Source: Spirochaetota bacterium (GTDB lineage Bacteria; Spirochaetota; UBA4802; UB4802). Taken from it: a stretch of 8,721 nt of DNA. The DNA lies in assembly GCA_029548025.1 (NCBI GenBank), contig JAKPOE010000008.1:1-8721 (forward strand). Reading direction: 5' to 3'. A program made the translations under genes and the position numbers. Of this stretch, positions 1-7,015 are shown piece by piece. Under the pieces are notes generated by a model. It did no database searches and was not told the DNA's origin. It saw only the letters and a program-made list of their open reading frames with translations. The first letter of the stretch is position 1. Every line of letters begins with the position of its first letter.

Positions 1-98
1 GCACAAAGAAGTCTATAAAAAATAAAAAGTAAACAATGTTAAGAGGTTGCTTTTACTATGGGATGGTATAAAAATGGTAAATATTATATGAAAAAGAC

Positions 99-128
99 TT
101 GATAAAAATCTTTTGGAAATAGTATGAT
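99..128 (+). promoter_or_regulatory. Candidate sigma-70 promoter for the aminotransferase gene
   Basis: TTGATA (99-104) and TATGAT (123-128) are separated by 18 bases, which fits a housekeeping promoter with a slightly long spacer. Transcription would begin near 135, leaving a leader of about 70 bases that contains the hairpin at 160-180. The call rests on matching hexamers by eye in AT-rich DNA, where chance matches are common. Confidence 0.4.
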
Positions 129-159
129 AATAACAAAGAAGAATTTTTTATTATTGCAA

Positions 160-180
160 GATAGTTCCCCAATAACTATC
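160..180 (+). repeat. Perfect 7-bp inverted repeat in the aminotransferase leader
   Basis: GATAGTT (160-166) and AACTATC (174-180) form a perfect stem with the loop CCCCAAT. It ends 13 bases before the Shine-Dalgarno sequence GGGAGG (194-199). It could be an operator for a dimeric regulator or an RNA hairpin in the leader. The CCCA of the loop could pair with TGGG at the ribosome binding site, but only over four bases. No run of T follows, so it does not look like an intrinsic terminator. Confidence 0.4.
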
Positions 181-204
181 CTGCTATTGTAATGGGAGGT
201 TGCC

Positions 205-1386
205 ATGTCAGTTGCTACGCATATTTCTGAAGCGATGATTCACTCTTCATGGATACGGAAGATGTTTGAGGAAGGAGCAAAACTTAAAGCGCAATTTGGT
301 GAAGATAATGTATATGATTTTAGTTTAGGTGATCCTGATGTTCCCCAACCTGAATCATTTTATACAACGTTAAAAGCATTAGCATCAAAACCTGACCCTA
401 AAGCACATGGATACATGCCAAATGCAGGATTTACAACAACACGAGATGCTATTGCTAAAAAGGTGGCAAAAGATCATCATGTTGATATTCAGGGGAAACA
501 TGTTATTATGACATGCGGTGCAGCAGGAGGGCTCAATGTAGCTTTGAAAACCATATTAAATCCTGGTGAAGAAGTCATAGTACCAAAACCCTGTTTTGCA
601 GAATATCAATTTTATATTTCCAACCATAATGGAGTAATAACATTAGTATCCACCAATGCTGATTTTTCACTTGATGTCGATGCCCTGGAAAAAGCAATCA
701 ATGATAAAACAAGAGCAGTTTTAATAAATTCTCCCAACAACCCTACCGGTGTTATCTATTCACATGATGATATTACACGATTATCATCACTGCTGGAACG
801 CTATTCAAATAAATATGGGAAGCCTATTTACCTGTTATCAGATGAGCCATACCGAGAACTGATATATGATGGTAGCACAGTTCCCAGTATTTTATCACAT
901 TATAACTATTCAATGGTTGTTTCTTCTTTTTCAAAAACGATGTCACTTCCTGGTGAACGCATTGGATACATTGCGATAAATCCATCAATGCCCGAAGCAG
1001 ATATTATTATGGCAGGACTAATACTGTGTAACAGAATATTGGGATTTGTCAATGCTCCTGCTCTTATGCAGCGGATAGTTGAAAGAATTGCCTTTGACAG
1101 GGTGGATGTCAATGCATATGCAGTTCGGCGGGATATGTTTTGCAATGGTCTCAAAGATGCCGGGTATAGTTTTATTACCCCTAAAGGCGCTTTTTATGTT
1201 TTTTGCAAATCGCCCATAGAAGATGATGTTATATTTGTAAAGCATCTTTTAAATTTTAATATACTTGCAGTGCCCGGGGTTGGATTTGGCGGGCCTGGCT
1301 ATTTTAGATTAGCCTTTTGCGTGCCTGAAAAGGTAATAGAAAAATCCATACCTCAGTTTAAAAAAGCACTTGAAATGCTGAAATAA
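205..1386 (+). CDS. PLP-dependent class I/II aminotransferase
   Basis: This 393-residue protein is a fold-type I aminotransferase of the aspartate aminotransferase superfamily, a cytosolic enzyme that moves the amino group of an amino acid to a 2-oxo acid. Visible family motifs are LGDPDVP (41-47), HGYMPNAG (68-75), the cofactor-binding SPNNPTG (176-182), SDEPYREL (212-219), and the Schiff-base lysine K244 in SSFSKTMSLPGERIGY (240-255). Arginine 368 in GYFRLAF is the likely binder of the substrate carboxylate. The length is normal for the family. The ATG at 205 is supported by GGGAGG at 194-199, five bases upstream. The substrate cannot be read from the sequence. Nearby genes for aryl-pyruvate oxidation make an aromatic or broad-specificity role plausible, but that is inference because the genes are not in one operon. 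No terminator separates it from the next gene. Confidence 0.93.
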   Translation: MSVATHISEAMIHSSWIRKMFEEGAKLKAQFGEDNVYDFSLGDPDVPQPESFYTTLKALASKPDPKAHGYMPNAGFTTTRDAIAKKVAKDHHVDIQGKHVIMTCGAAGGLNVALKTILNPGEEVIVPKPCFAEYQFYISNHNGVITLVSTNADFSLDVDALEKAINDKTRAVLINSPNNPTGVIYSHDDITRLSSLLERYSNKYGKPIYLLSDEPYRELIYDGSTVPSILSHYNYSMVVSSFSKTMSLPGERIGYIAINPSMPEADIIMAGLILCNRILGFVNAPALMQRIVERIAFDRVDVNAYAVRRDMFCNGLKDAGYSFITPKGAFYVFCKSPIEDDVIFVKHLLNFNILAVPGVGFGGPGYFRLAFCVPEKVIEKSIPQFKKALEMLK

Positions 1387-1407
1387 GATAAAAAAGTAGC
1401 AATACAT

Positions 1408-1926
1408 ATGGAGACAAAAGATTCGTTTAATATTTTTGCAAAGGTATTGTTTATTTTTGCAGGTTTAATTTTTGGATTTATACTTATCCGGTTGTTTTTT
1501 ATTCCTGTAAAAATTAATAATGTCATTATGGAACCGGCATTACACAATAATGATTATGCATGGTTTTATAAAACAAGAAAAGTTGATACAGGTTCGATAG
1601 TTCTCTACAAAAGTCCCCTTTCAGGTAAACAGGTTGGCAGGGTTATTGCAAAATCTGGTGATACCATTGAGATTATTAATAAGAGGATATATGTTAACGG
1701 CATTCCTTTGCATATACACTGGAAGATTGTGCAAAAAGATACCAGGACGTTCCCGCCACGATTCACTGTGCGAGATAACCTTGCTGCGATAACTGTCCCC
1801 AATGGGCATATATTTGTGATTTGTGATAATTGGGACATCCCTACCGACAGCAGATTGTTTGGTACTATCCCGCTTAATGCTATTGTTGGAAAGTATATGT
1901 GGAAACTATCGCCAAACTTAAAATAG
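1408..1926 (+). CDS. Signal peptidase I (S26) homologue lacking catalytic residues
   Basis: This 172-residue protein has one N-terminal membrane segment (about 11-32) followed by the box layout of type I signal peptidases. Box B reads V-I-M-E-P-A-L (39-45), where the family has S-M-x-P-T-L, so Ile40 sits at the catalytic serine. Box D reads G-R-V-I-A-K-S-G-D (77-85), where the family has K-R-V-I-G-x-P-G-D, so Gly77 sits at the general-base lysine. Box E, D-N-W-D-I-P-T-D-S-R-L-F-G (140-152), keeps the D-S-R-x-F-G end but has Pro145 where the family has a serine that supports the lysine. VNG (96-98) is also typical. The fold assignment is strong, but peptidase activity is unlikely. The reading frame is intact, so this is a maintained pseudoenzyme rather than a decaying gene. 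It starts 21 bases after the aminotransferase stop with no clear ribosome binding site, which suggests cotranscription. It ends 2 bases from the convergent HEAT-repeat gene. Confidence 0.8.
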   Translation: METKDSFNIFAKVLFIFAGLIFGFILIRLFFIPVKINNVIMEPALHNNDYAWFYKTRKVDTGSIVLYKSPLSGKQVGRVIAKSGDTIEIINKRIYVNGIPLHIHWKIVQKDTRTFPPRFTVRDNLAAITVPNGHIFVICDNWDIPTDSRLFGTIPLNAIVGKYMWKLSPNLK

Positions 1927-1928
1927 CC

Positions 1929-2756
1929 TTATTGTATCTGTTTATCCTTTTTATCAATAACAAACCTGAATGAACCCAGTTGTTCAACCATTTCGTCATT
2001 AAATTTTTTGCGTGCAAGGATATAGATATTATCTTCCATCTCGTTTGCAACCCACCACACCGATTCAATTTCCTGAGCTTTCATAATATCCTCAAGTGCT
2101 GCTGTACCCAATGACTTTGTTAAAAAGTGTGAAGCCCAATAGCGTACGGAAGGATTTTTGTGTTGTAATGATTTCCGCATGATGGACTCGTTTTCGGATT
2201 TGTTTTGATTAATCATATACTGAATGTATGCAGAGATTACGTTAATTTCAGGATCATCCTTGCCTAATTGGGCAACATCTGCTGCTAACGACGAATCACA
2301 ATAGATACTTGCAACTATAAGAGCTTCCCACTGAATATCTTTATTGCTGTCGGACAGCCCCTGCTTAACAATAGCAATAGTATCCTGATTTGGTTTAAAA
2401 AAACGGAGAGCAAAAAGGATAGCCCTTTTAACCTCGGGATCCTGTTCCTTTTTGTATTGTTCAACAAGATAGGGAATGGCGCGATCATCTTTAAGCCTGC
2501 CTAAAGACAGTGCTGCAGTCTGGCGTACCCGTATAGCTAAATTTTGATTAGTTGATTGGAACTGTTGATCCAGATATTTTACCAGATACCAGAAGGCTTT
2601 TTTATTCCCTGAATATCCGAGTGTGTTCATGGCTGTGATTCGTTGCTCCCATGTGCCGTTTTTTAGATTCTGGATATAATCGCTGGGAAAAGTTGGTTCT
2701 GTTATACACAACAGAATAGTGACAGTAATCATAAAAAGTTTTAAATAGTCTTGCAT
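1929..2756 (-). CDS. Secreted HEAT-repeat protein
   Basis: This 275-residue protein begins with a hydrophobic signal-like segment (about 5-20), probably removed shortly after it. The N-terminal part has no convincing lipobox, since its only cysteine there (C17) follows I-L-L. The rest consists of repeated paired helices typical of HEAT / PBS-lyase repeats. The clearest are W-E-Q-R-I-T-A-M-N-T-L-G (36-47), R-V-R-Q-T-A-A-L-S-L-G-R-L (76-88) with D-R-A-I-P-Y-L after it, D-P-E-V-K-R-A-I-L-F-A-L (106-117), and N-P-S-V-R-Y-W-A-S-H-F-L (201-212). Such repeats form a curved scaffold for binding other proteins. No catalytic motif is seen, so the role is probably structural or regulatory in the periplasm or outer envelope. 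The start is supported by GGAG (2767-2770 on the opposite strand), ten bases upstream. The gene converges on the signal peptidase homologue. The partner protein is unknown. Confidence 0.8.
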   Translation of the reverse strand: MQDYLKLFMITVTILLCITEPTFPSDYIQNLKNGTWEQRITAMNTLGYSGNKKAFWYLVKYLDQQFQSTNQNLAIRVRQTAALSLGRLKDDRAIPYLVEQYKKEQDPEVKRAILFALRFFKPNQDTIAIVKQGLSDSNKDIQWEALIVASIYCDSSLAADVAQLGKDDPEINVISAYIQYMINQNKSENESIMRKSLQHKNPSVRYWASHFLTKSLGTAALEDIMKAQEIESVWWVANEMEDNIYILARKKFNDEMVEQLGSFRFVIDKKDKQIQ

Positions 2757-2862
2757 AATTGGTACGCTCCAGAATAGAATAGATATTTATAAAAAATTTC
2801 ACAACATCACCATAAAAAACTCAATTATTTTTTAAATTTTTTTTTAAACATTTGCAAGTTTA

Positions 2863-2891
2863 TTGACAATTTTAATAATTATTAATAAAAT
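2863..2891 (+). promoter_or_regulatory. Sigma-70 promoter for the paaK-ACT-iorAB operon
   Basis: A perfect TTGACA (2863-2868) lies 17 bases from TAAAAT (2886-2891), close to the ideal housekeeping promoter. It is preceded by an A/T-tract region (about 2823-2850) that could serve as an UP element. Transcription would begin near 2898, giving a leader of about 45 bases to the paaK start at 2943. This is the only good promoter seen upstream of the four-gene cluster. Confidence 0.65.
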
Positions 2892-2942
2892 CTTCCATCT
2901 TAAAAATTTTAAATAGAGATAGCCATATAAAAGGAGCTGGCA

Positions 2943-4244
2943 ATGTTCAATAAAGAATATGAATCAATGGAAGTAAAAAAGTTAAAAGAACTTCAACTGG
3001 AGAGGTTACGATGGTCGCTTAAACATGCCTATAATAATGTTGCCCATTATAAGAATGCTTTTGATAAGGCAAGGTTTAATCCCGATAAATTTTCCTCTCT
3101 TGATGATTTGAAGCATGTTCCTTTTCTCATGAAGCAGACGATGCGAGATAGCTATCCTTATGGTTTATTTGCAGTGCCATTGGAAAAGGTTATTCGGATA
3201 CATTCTTCATCAGGTACTACGGGGAATGCAACCGTAGCCGGGTATACAAGAAATGATATTGAGGTGTGGGCTGAGCTGATTGCTCGATGCATAGTTGGTG
3301 CAGGGGGTTCAGAGAAGGATATAGTTCAGGATGCCTATGGATATGGATTATTTACAGGTGGATTGGGATTGCATTATGGTGCTGAAAAGCTTGGTGCTAC
3401 TGTTATCCCGGTATCAGCAGGCAATACCGAGCGACAGTTGATGTTGATAAAGGATCTTGGTACAACTATCCTCGTGTGTACTCCATCGTATGCGGTTAAT
3501 ATGGCAGATTATGCTGAGAAGAAAATGCCTGATTATGATTTTAAAAAAACAAAGCTTAAAGCAGGAATTTTTGGAGCTGAACCATGGACTCAAAGTATGC
3601 GAAAAGAGATAGAAAATCGTATGGGAATTGATGCATATGATATATATGGATTAAGTGAGGTCATGGGTCCTGGCGTATCATGCGAATGCAGCCAGAAGTC
3701 AGGATTGCATATATTTGAAGACCATTTTTATGTTGAGGTAATAGACCCTGAAACAGGAGAGGTATTGCCAGAAGGCGAACAGGGTGAAATAGTATATACT
3801 TCACTTACGAAAGAGGCATGCCCGGTTATTCGTTATAGGTCACGAGACATTACCAGAATATATCGGGACTCCTGTAAGTGTGGTAGGACAATGATTAAAA
3901 TGGAAAAGGTTACGGGAAGAAGTGATGATATGCTTATCATCAGGGGCGTTAATGTATTCCCCATGCAGATAGAAGCAGTCCTCATGGAAGTTGAAGGTAC
4001 TGAACCTCATTACCAGATTATCGTGGATCGCAAAGGTGCTCTTGATGATGTTGAAATAAAGGTGGAGGTAAATGAAAAAATATTCACCGATCAACTGGGT
4101 GTATTAAAGGGAATAACTGAGCGGATTGAACAGCGTATCAGAAGCGTATTGGGAATCAGTGCTAAGATTACATTGGTAGAACCAAGTACCTTGCAGCGTA
4201 GTGAAGGTAAAGCAAAACGCGTTATTGACAAACGTAATTTGTAG
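2943..4244 (+). CDS. paaK: Phenylacetate-CoA ligase (AMP-forming)
   Basis: This 433-residue member of the adenylate-forming enzyme family activates phenylacetate or related arylacetates to the CoA thioester using ATP. The length is normal for PaaK. Visible motifs are the phosphate-binding S-S-S-G-T-T-G (88-94), A-Y-D-I-Y-G-L-S-E-V (231-240), Y-R-S-R-D-I-T (298-304), G-R-S-D-D-M-L-I-I-R-G-V-N-V-F-P (325-340) at the hinge to the C-terminal domain, and the C-terminal E-G-K-A-K-R-V that carries the expected catalytic lysine. C-E-C (247-249) and C-K-C (311-313) are cysteine pairs of the kind seen in this family. AAGGAG (2931-2936) lies six bases before the ATG. The gene leads an operon with an ACT-domain protein and iorAB. 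In this setting it is thought to interconvert arylacetates and the aryl-acetyl-CoA made by IorAB, possibly with ATP yield. It is not in an aerobic paa catabolic cluster. Confidence 0.93.
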   Translation: MFNKEYESMEVKKLKELQLERLRWSLKHAYNNVAHYKNAFDKARFNPDKFSSLDDLKHVPFLMKQTMRDSYPYGLFAVPLEKVIRIHSSSGTTGNATVAGYTRNDIEVWAELIARCIVGAGGSEKDIVQDAYGYGLFTGGLGLHYGAEKLGATVIPVSAGNTERQLMLIKDLGTTILVCTPSYAVNMADYAEKKMPDYDFKKTKLKAGIFGAEPWTQSMRKEIENRMGIDAYDIYGLSEVMGPGVSCECSQKSGLHIFEDHFYVEVIDPETGEVLPEGEQGEIVYTSLTKEACPVIRYRSRDITRIYRDSCKCGRTMIKMEKVTGRSDDMLIIRGVNVFPMQIEAVLMEVEGTEPHYQIIVDRKGALDDVEIKVEVNEKIFTDQLGVLKGITERIEQRIRSVLGISAKITLVEPSTLQRSEGKAKRVIDKRNL

Positions 4245-4351
4245 AGAATAAAGATGTAAATGATGCAGGATCTCATTCATAAAGCAAAAAATATTCGTAG
4301 AATTAACTCAATGTGGTGTGCCCACGTAAATTTATTTTTAGGAGAATAACC

Positions 4352-4783
4352 ATGAATGTAACGCAATTATCACTTTTTTTGGAGAATAAGCCAGGACACC
4401 TACTGAATGCATTAAAAGTAATAGCAGATGAAAATATTAATATCCTTACGCTAACTATTGCAGAAGTATCAGATTTTGGTATTGTACGGATGATAGTTAC
4501 TAAACCTCAAAAAGCAATAGAAGCTTTGCGTTCTCATAAATTTGTTTGTTCCCCAACCGATGTACTGGCTATTGAATTAGATGATAAACCAGGTTCATTG
4601 CTACAAGCACTTGAAATATTTGCTAAACGAAATTTAAATATTGAATATATGTATGCATTTACTGAGAAACGTGGTGATAAGGCTGTTATGATTTTTAAGT
4701 TTTCAGATATTGAAACAGCAAAAAAATCGCTTCTTGAAGAGGGATTTAATGTGATAAAAAAAATTGATTTAATTGGGGAGTAA
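4352..4783 (+). CDS. Tandem ACT-domain protein
   Basis: This 143-residue protein consists of two ACT domains and nothing else. The first covers about 3-65 and begins Q-L-S-L-F-L-E-N-K-P-G-H-L. The second covers about 68-140 and begins V-L-A-I-E-L-D-D-K-P-G-S-L. The repeated (E/D)-(N/D)-K-P-G-x-L turn is the usual amino-acid-binding position of ACT domains. There is no enzyme domain, so it is probably a stand-alone sensor, often an oligomer with amino acid bound between subunits. Such proteins are commonly found beside paaK and iorAB, which suggests control of that pathway by an aromatic or branched amino acid, but this is inference. The ATG at 4352 is chosen over a GTG at 4313 because AGGAG (4340-4344) lies seven bases before it and the ACT fold starts there. 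The gene ends four bases before iorA. Confidence 0.88.
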   Translation: MNVTQLSLFLENKPGHLLNALKVIADENINILTLTIAEVSDFGIVRMIVTKPQKAIEALRSHKFVCSPTDVLAIELDDKPGSLLQALEIFAKRNLNIEYMYAFTEKRGDKAVMIFKFSDIETAKKSLLEEGFNVIKKIDLIGE

Positions 4784-4787
4784 TGCA

Positions 4788-6344
4788 ATGCAAAAAAAAG
4801 TTATGCTGGGCAATGAGGCTATTGCGCGTGGTGCTTATGAAGCAGGCTGCCATGTAGCTGCAGCGTATCCTGGTACTCCCAGCACAGAAATTTTAGAAAC
4901 AATAGCTGCTGAGTATAGAAATATTAAGGCACAATGGTCTCCCAATGAAAAAGTTGCATTGGAAGTTGTTGCCGGTGCATCAGTTGCTGGTGCTAGAGCA
5001 ATGGCTGCAATGAAGCATGTTGGGCTGAATGTAGCGGCAGATCCATTATTTACTTTTTCATATACTGGTGCAAACGGGGGATTTGTTATTATTAATGCCG
5101 ATGACCCGGGTGCATGGAGTTCACAAAATGAGCAGGACAATCGCCACTATGCACGAGCTGCCAAGGTGCCTATGATTGAGCCTACAAGCCCTGAAGAGTC
5201 ACGGCAATATACTAAATTGGCATTCGAATTGTCAGAACAATATGACAGGCCGGTGATTGTTCGTATTACAACACGGATAGCACATTCACAGGGTGTTGTT
5301 ACACTGGAAGAACCTATAAAAGTTGATTTAAAACCATTTATCAGGGATCCACAGAAATATGTCATGATTCCGGCTCATGCAAGGCCAAGACATGTTTTTA
5401 TTGAAAAACAGATGCTAAAATTGAAAGAATATTCAAATAACTGTGATCTTAACACCATCGAATGGAATTCAACAAGGCGGGGTATTATTACCAATGGTGT
5501 TGCATATCAGTATGTCAAGGATGTATGCCCCGATGCATCAATATTAAAGATCGGTGTTGCATGGCCATTACCCGATGCAAAAATACATGAATTTTGTCGG
5601 AAGATAGATGAACTCTATATAGTAGAAGAGCTTGATCCTTTCATAGAAGAGCATGTAAAAACATTAGGATATAAACCGATAGGGAAAGAAATAATCCCGC
5701 TATGTGGAGAATTAACTCCTGAAATAATCGATATGGCTATCAATAAAAAGATGCCTAAAAATGAAATACCACTATATCCCGGGAATATTCCAGGAAGACC
5801 TCCAGCATTATGTAAAGGATGTCCTCATGGTTTTGTATTTGAGGTGCTGAAAAAATTAGATATTGTTGTTAATGGCGATATCGGTTGTTATACATTGGCA
5901 GTATTGCCGCCATATTCTGCGATGCACTCACAGGGATGTATGGGTGCCAGCATTGGTATGCATTCAGGATTTGAGAAAGCCCGCGGTGATGAGATGGCAC
6001 GAAATAGTGTTGCTGTCATTGGTGATTCAACCTTTGTGCATTCGGGTATTACACCATTAATTGATTTAGTATATAATAAAGGAACTGGTACGGTTATTAT
6101 ACTGGATAATAGGGTAACTGCAATGACCGGGCATCAAGATCATCCTGCAACAGGGAAAACACTTACGGGAGAGGATACACACGAGCTGGATCTTGAACTT
6201 TTGTGCAAAGCTGTTGGGGTAAAGCGGGTTAGAAAACTTGATCCAAAAAATATGGACGAGTTTGAAAAAGCTGTAAAAGAAGAAATTGCAGCTAAAGAAC
6301 CTTCGGTTATTATTTCATTGCGGAAATGTATTTTGAAAAAATAG
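4788..6344 (+). CDS. iorA: Indolepyruvate ferredoxin oxidoreductase, alpha subunit, without ferredoxin domain
   Basis: IorA binds thiamine diphosphate and, with IorB, decarboxylates indolepyruvate and other aryl pyruvates to aryl-acetyl-CoA while reducing ferredoxin. This copy has 518 residues. The N-terminal pyrimidine-binding domain shows Y-P-G-T-P-S-T-E-I (27-35), W-S-P-N-E-K-V-A-L-E (50-59) with the likely cofactor-activating glutamate, and D-D-P-G-A-W-S-S-Q-N-E-Q-D-N-R (105-119). The C-terminal diphosphate domain shows C-K-G-C-P-H (342-347), G-D-I-G-C (363-367), C-M-G-A-S-I-G, and G-D-S (412-414) with the later L-D-N-R-V-T-A-M-T-G-H-Q. Family members usually run to about 600 residues and end in two 4Fe-4S clusters. 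Here the protein ends at R-K-C-I-L-K-K, and iorB begins ten bases later, so that domain is missing and not displaced by a frameshift. GGGGAG (4775-4780) supports the ATG at 4788 rather than a TTG at 4773. Confidence 0.9.
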   Translation: MQKKVMLGNEAIARGAYEAGCHVAAAYPGTPSTEILETIAAEYRNIKAQWSPNEKVALEVVAGASVAGARAMAAMKHVGLNVAADPLFTFSYTGANGGFVIINADDPGAWSSQNEQDNRHYARAAKVPMIEPTSPEESRQYTKLAFELSEQYDRPVIVRITTRIAHSQGVVTLEEPIKVDLKPFIRDPQKYVMIPAHARPRHVFIEKQMLKLKEYSNNCDLNTIEWNSTRRGIITNGVAYQYVKDVCPDASILKIGVAWPLPDAKIHEFCRKIDELYIVEELDPFIEEHVKTLGYKPIGKEIIPLCGELTPEIIDMAINKKMPKNEIPLYPGNIPGRPPALCKGCPHGFVFEVLKKLDIVVNGDIGCYTLAVLPPYSAMHSQGCMGASIGMHSGFEKARGDEMARNSVAVIGDSTFVHSGITPLIDLVYNKGTGTVIILDNRVTAMTGHQDHPATGKTLTGEDTHELDLELLCKAVGVKRVRKLDPKNMDEFEKAVKEEIAAKEPSVIISLRKCILKK

Positions 6345-6354
6345 GGGAATATTT

Positions 6355-6930
6355 ATGAAAAGTGTCATTTTTGCGGGAGTTGGTGGTCAGGGGGTTATCC
6401 TTGCGGGTAAGATATTAATGCAGGTTGCCATGAATGCAGGATATGATGTTAAGGAATCTGAAGTACATGGCATGGCCCAGCGAGGCGGTAGTGTTGATTG
6501 TCATGTATGTTTTGGGGAAAAGGTGTATTCACCATTGATTGAAAAAGGTACAGCCGATTTTGTTATAGCGCTGGAATTACTGGAAGCAATGAGGAAATTA
6601 GAATATTTATCAACAAATGGGACGCTTATTGTAAATAAATTTAAGGTTAATCCTGCGCCAGTTGAGGCAGGTTTAGCAAAGTATCCTGATGATATTGAGA
6701 GCTGGTTATGTAGTAATATTGGGAAATGCCATGTTGTGGATACAGCTAAGGTATTAAAGGAAGCAGGATCAAACAAAGCGGTGAATATAGTGATGGTAGG
6801 GATTTTATCTAATTTTTTGGAGTTTGATCAGAAGGCTTGGGAAGAAGCTATACGGCAGAGTGTTAAAGAGAAGTTTTTGGACATGAATATTAAAGCATTT
6901 AATTTAGGAAGAAAAATTCCATTATCATGA
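6355..6930 (+). CDS. iorB: Indolepyruvate ferredoxin oxidoreductase, beta subunit
   Basis: This 191-residue protein matches the pyruvate/2-oxoacid oxidoreductase gamma-type domain that serves as the IorB subunit, and has the usual length. The nucleotide-fold start G-V-G-G-Q-G-V-I-L-A-G-K (8-19) and the motif S-E-V-H-G-M-A-Q-R-G-G-S-V (37-49) are diagnostic. It pairs with IorA, ten bases upstream, to form the CoA-dependent aryl-pyruvate oxidoreductase. The ribosome binding site GGGGA overlaps the end of the iorA stop codon (6342-6348), so translational coupling is likely. There are no iron-sulfur cysteine clusters in this protein, so it does not replace the domain missing from IorA. It is the last gene of the operon and is followed at once by a long palindrome. 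Confidence 0.92.
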   Translation: MKSVIFAGVGGQGVILAGKILMQVAMNAGYDVKESEVHGMAQRGGSVDCHVCFGEKVYSPLIEKGTADFVIALELLEAMRKLEYLSTNGTLIVNKFKVNPAPVEAGLAKYPDDIESWLCSNIGKCHVVDTAKVLKEAGSNKAVNIVMVGILSNFLEFDQKAWEEAIRQSVKEKFLDMNIKAFNLGRKIPLS

Positions 6931-6989
6931 ACTATCGCCAAAAAAATTTTTTTAAAACCCGGGTTTAAAATTATAGATTTGGCAATAGT
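6931..6989. repeat. 59-base interrupted palindrome after iorB
   Basis: The outer arms ACTATCGCCAAA (6931-6942) and TTTGGCAATAGT (6978-6989) are complementary at 11 of 12 positions. The centre is a perfect AAACCCGGGTTT (6955-6966), flanked by A/T runs that can pair imperfectly. The whole element begins right after the iorB stop. As RNA it could end the iorAB transcript or protect its 3' end, but no clean T run follows. As DNA it could be a small repetitive element, though only one full copy is in the window. Confidence 0.6.
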
Positions 6990-7015
6990 AATCGTTATAA
7001 ACAAAAGGAGTTATG

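Noticed and set aside
1904..1916. A 13-base match (AACTATCGCCAAA) to the left arm of the palindrome at 6930-6942, as a dispersed repeat
   Set aside because: The match stops at 13 bases, lies inside a coding sequence, and no partner arm is nearby. One such match is expected by chance in AT-rich DNA of this length.
2757..2862. A promoter for the HEAT-repeat gene on the minus strand
   Set aside because: The best hexamer pair (TTGTGA / TATTCT) would start transcription within the ribosome binding site, and no other pair with good spacing was found, so no call is made.
4260..4349. A 29-codon frame starting ATG ATG that fills the gap between paaK and the ACT-domain gene and ends two bases before the latter
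   Set aside because: It has no clear ribosome binding site, its composition is not convincing, and an open frame of this length is expected by chance. It is more likely a spacer than a gene.
4835..5140. A 101-codon minus-strand open frame opposite iorA
   Set aside because: It lies entirely antisense to the well-supported iorA, shows no protein-family motifs, and is a by-product of iorA codon use.
5863..6060. A 65-codon plus-strand frame overlapping iorA
   Set aside because: It covers the conserved thiamine-diphosphate motifs of iorA in another frame and has no start signal of its own.
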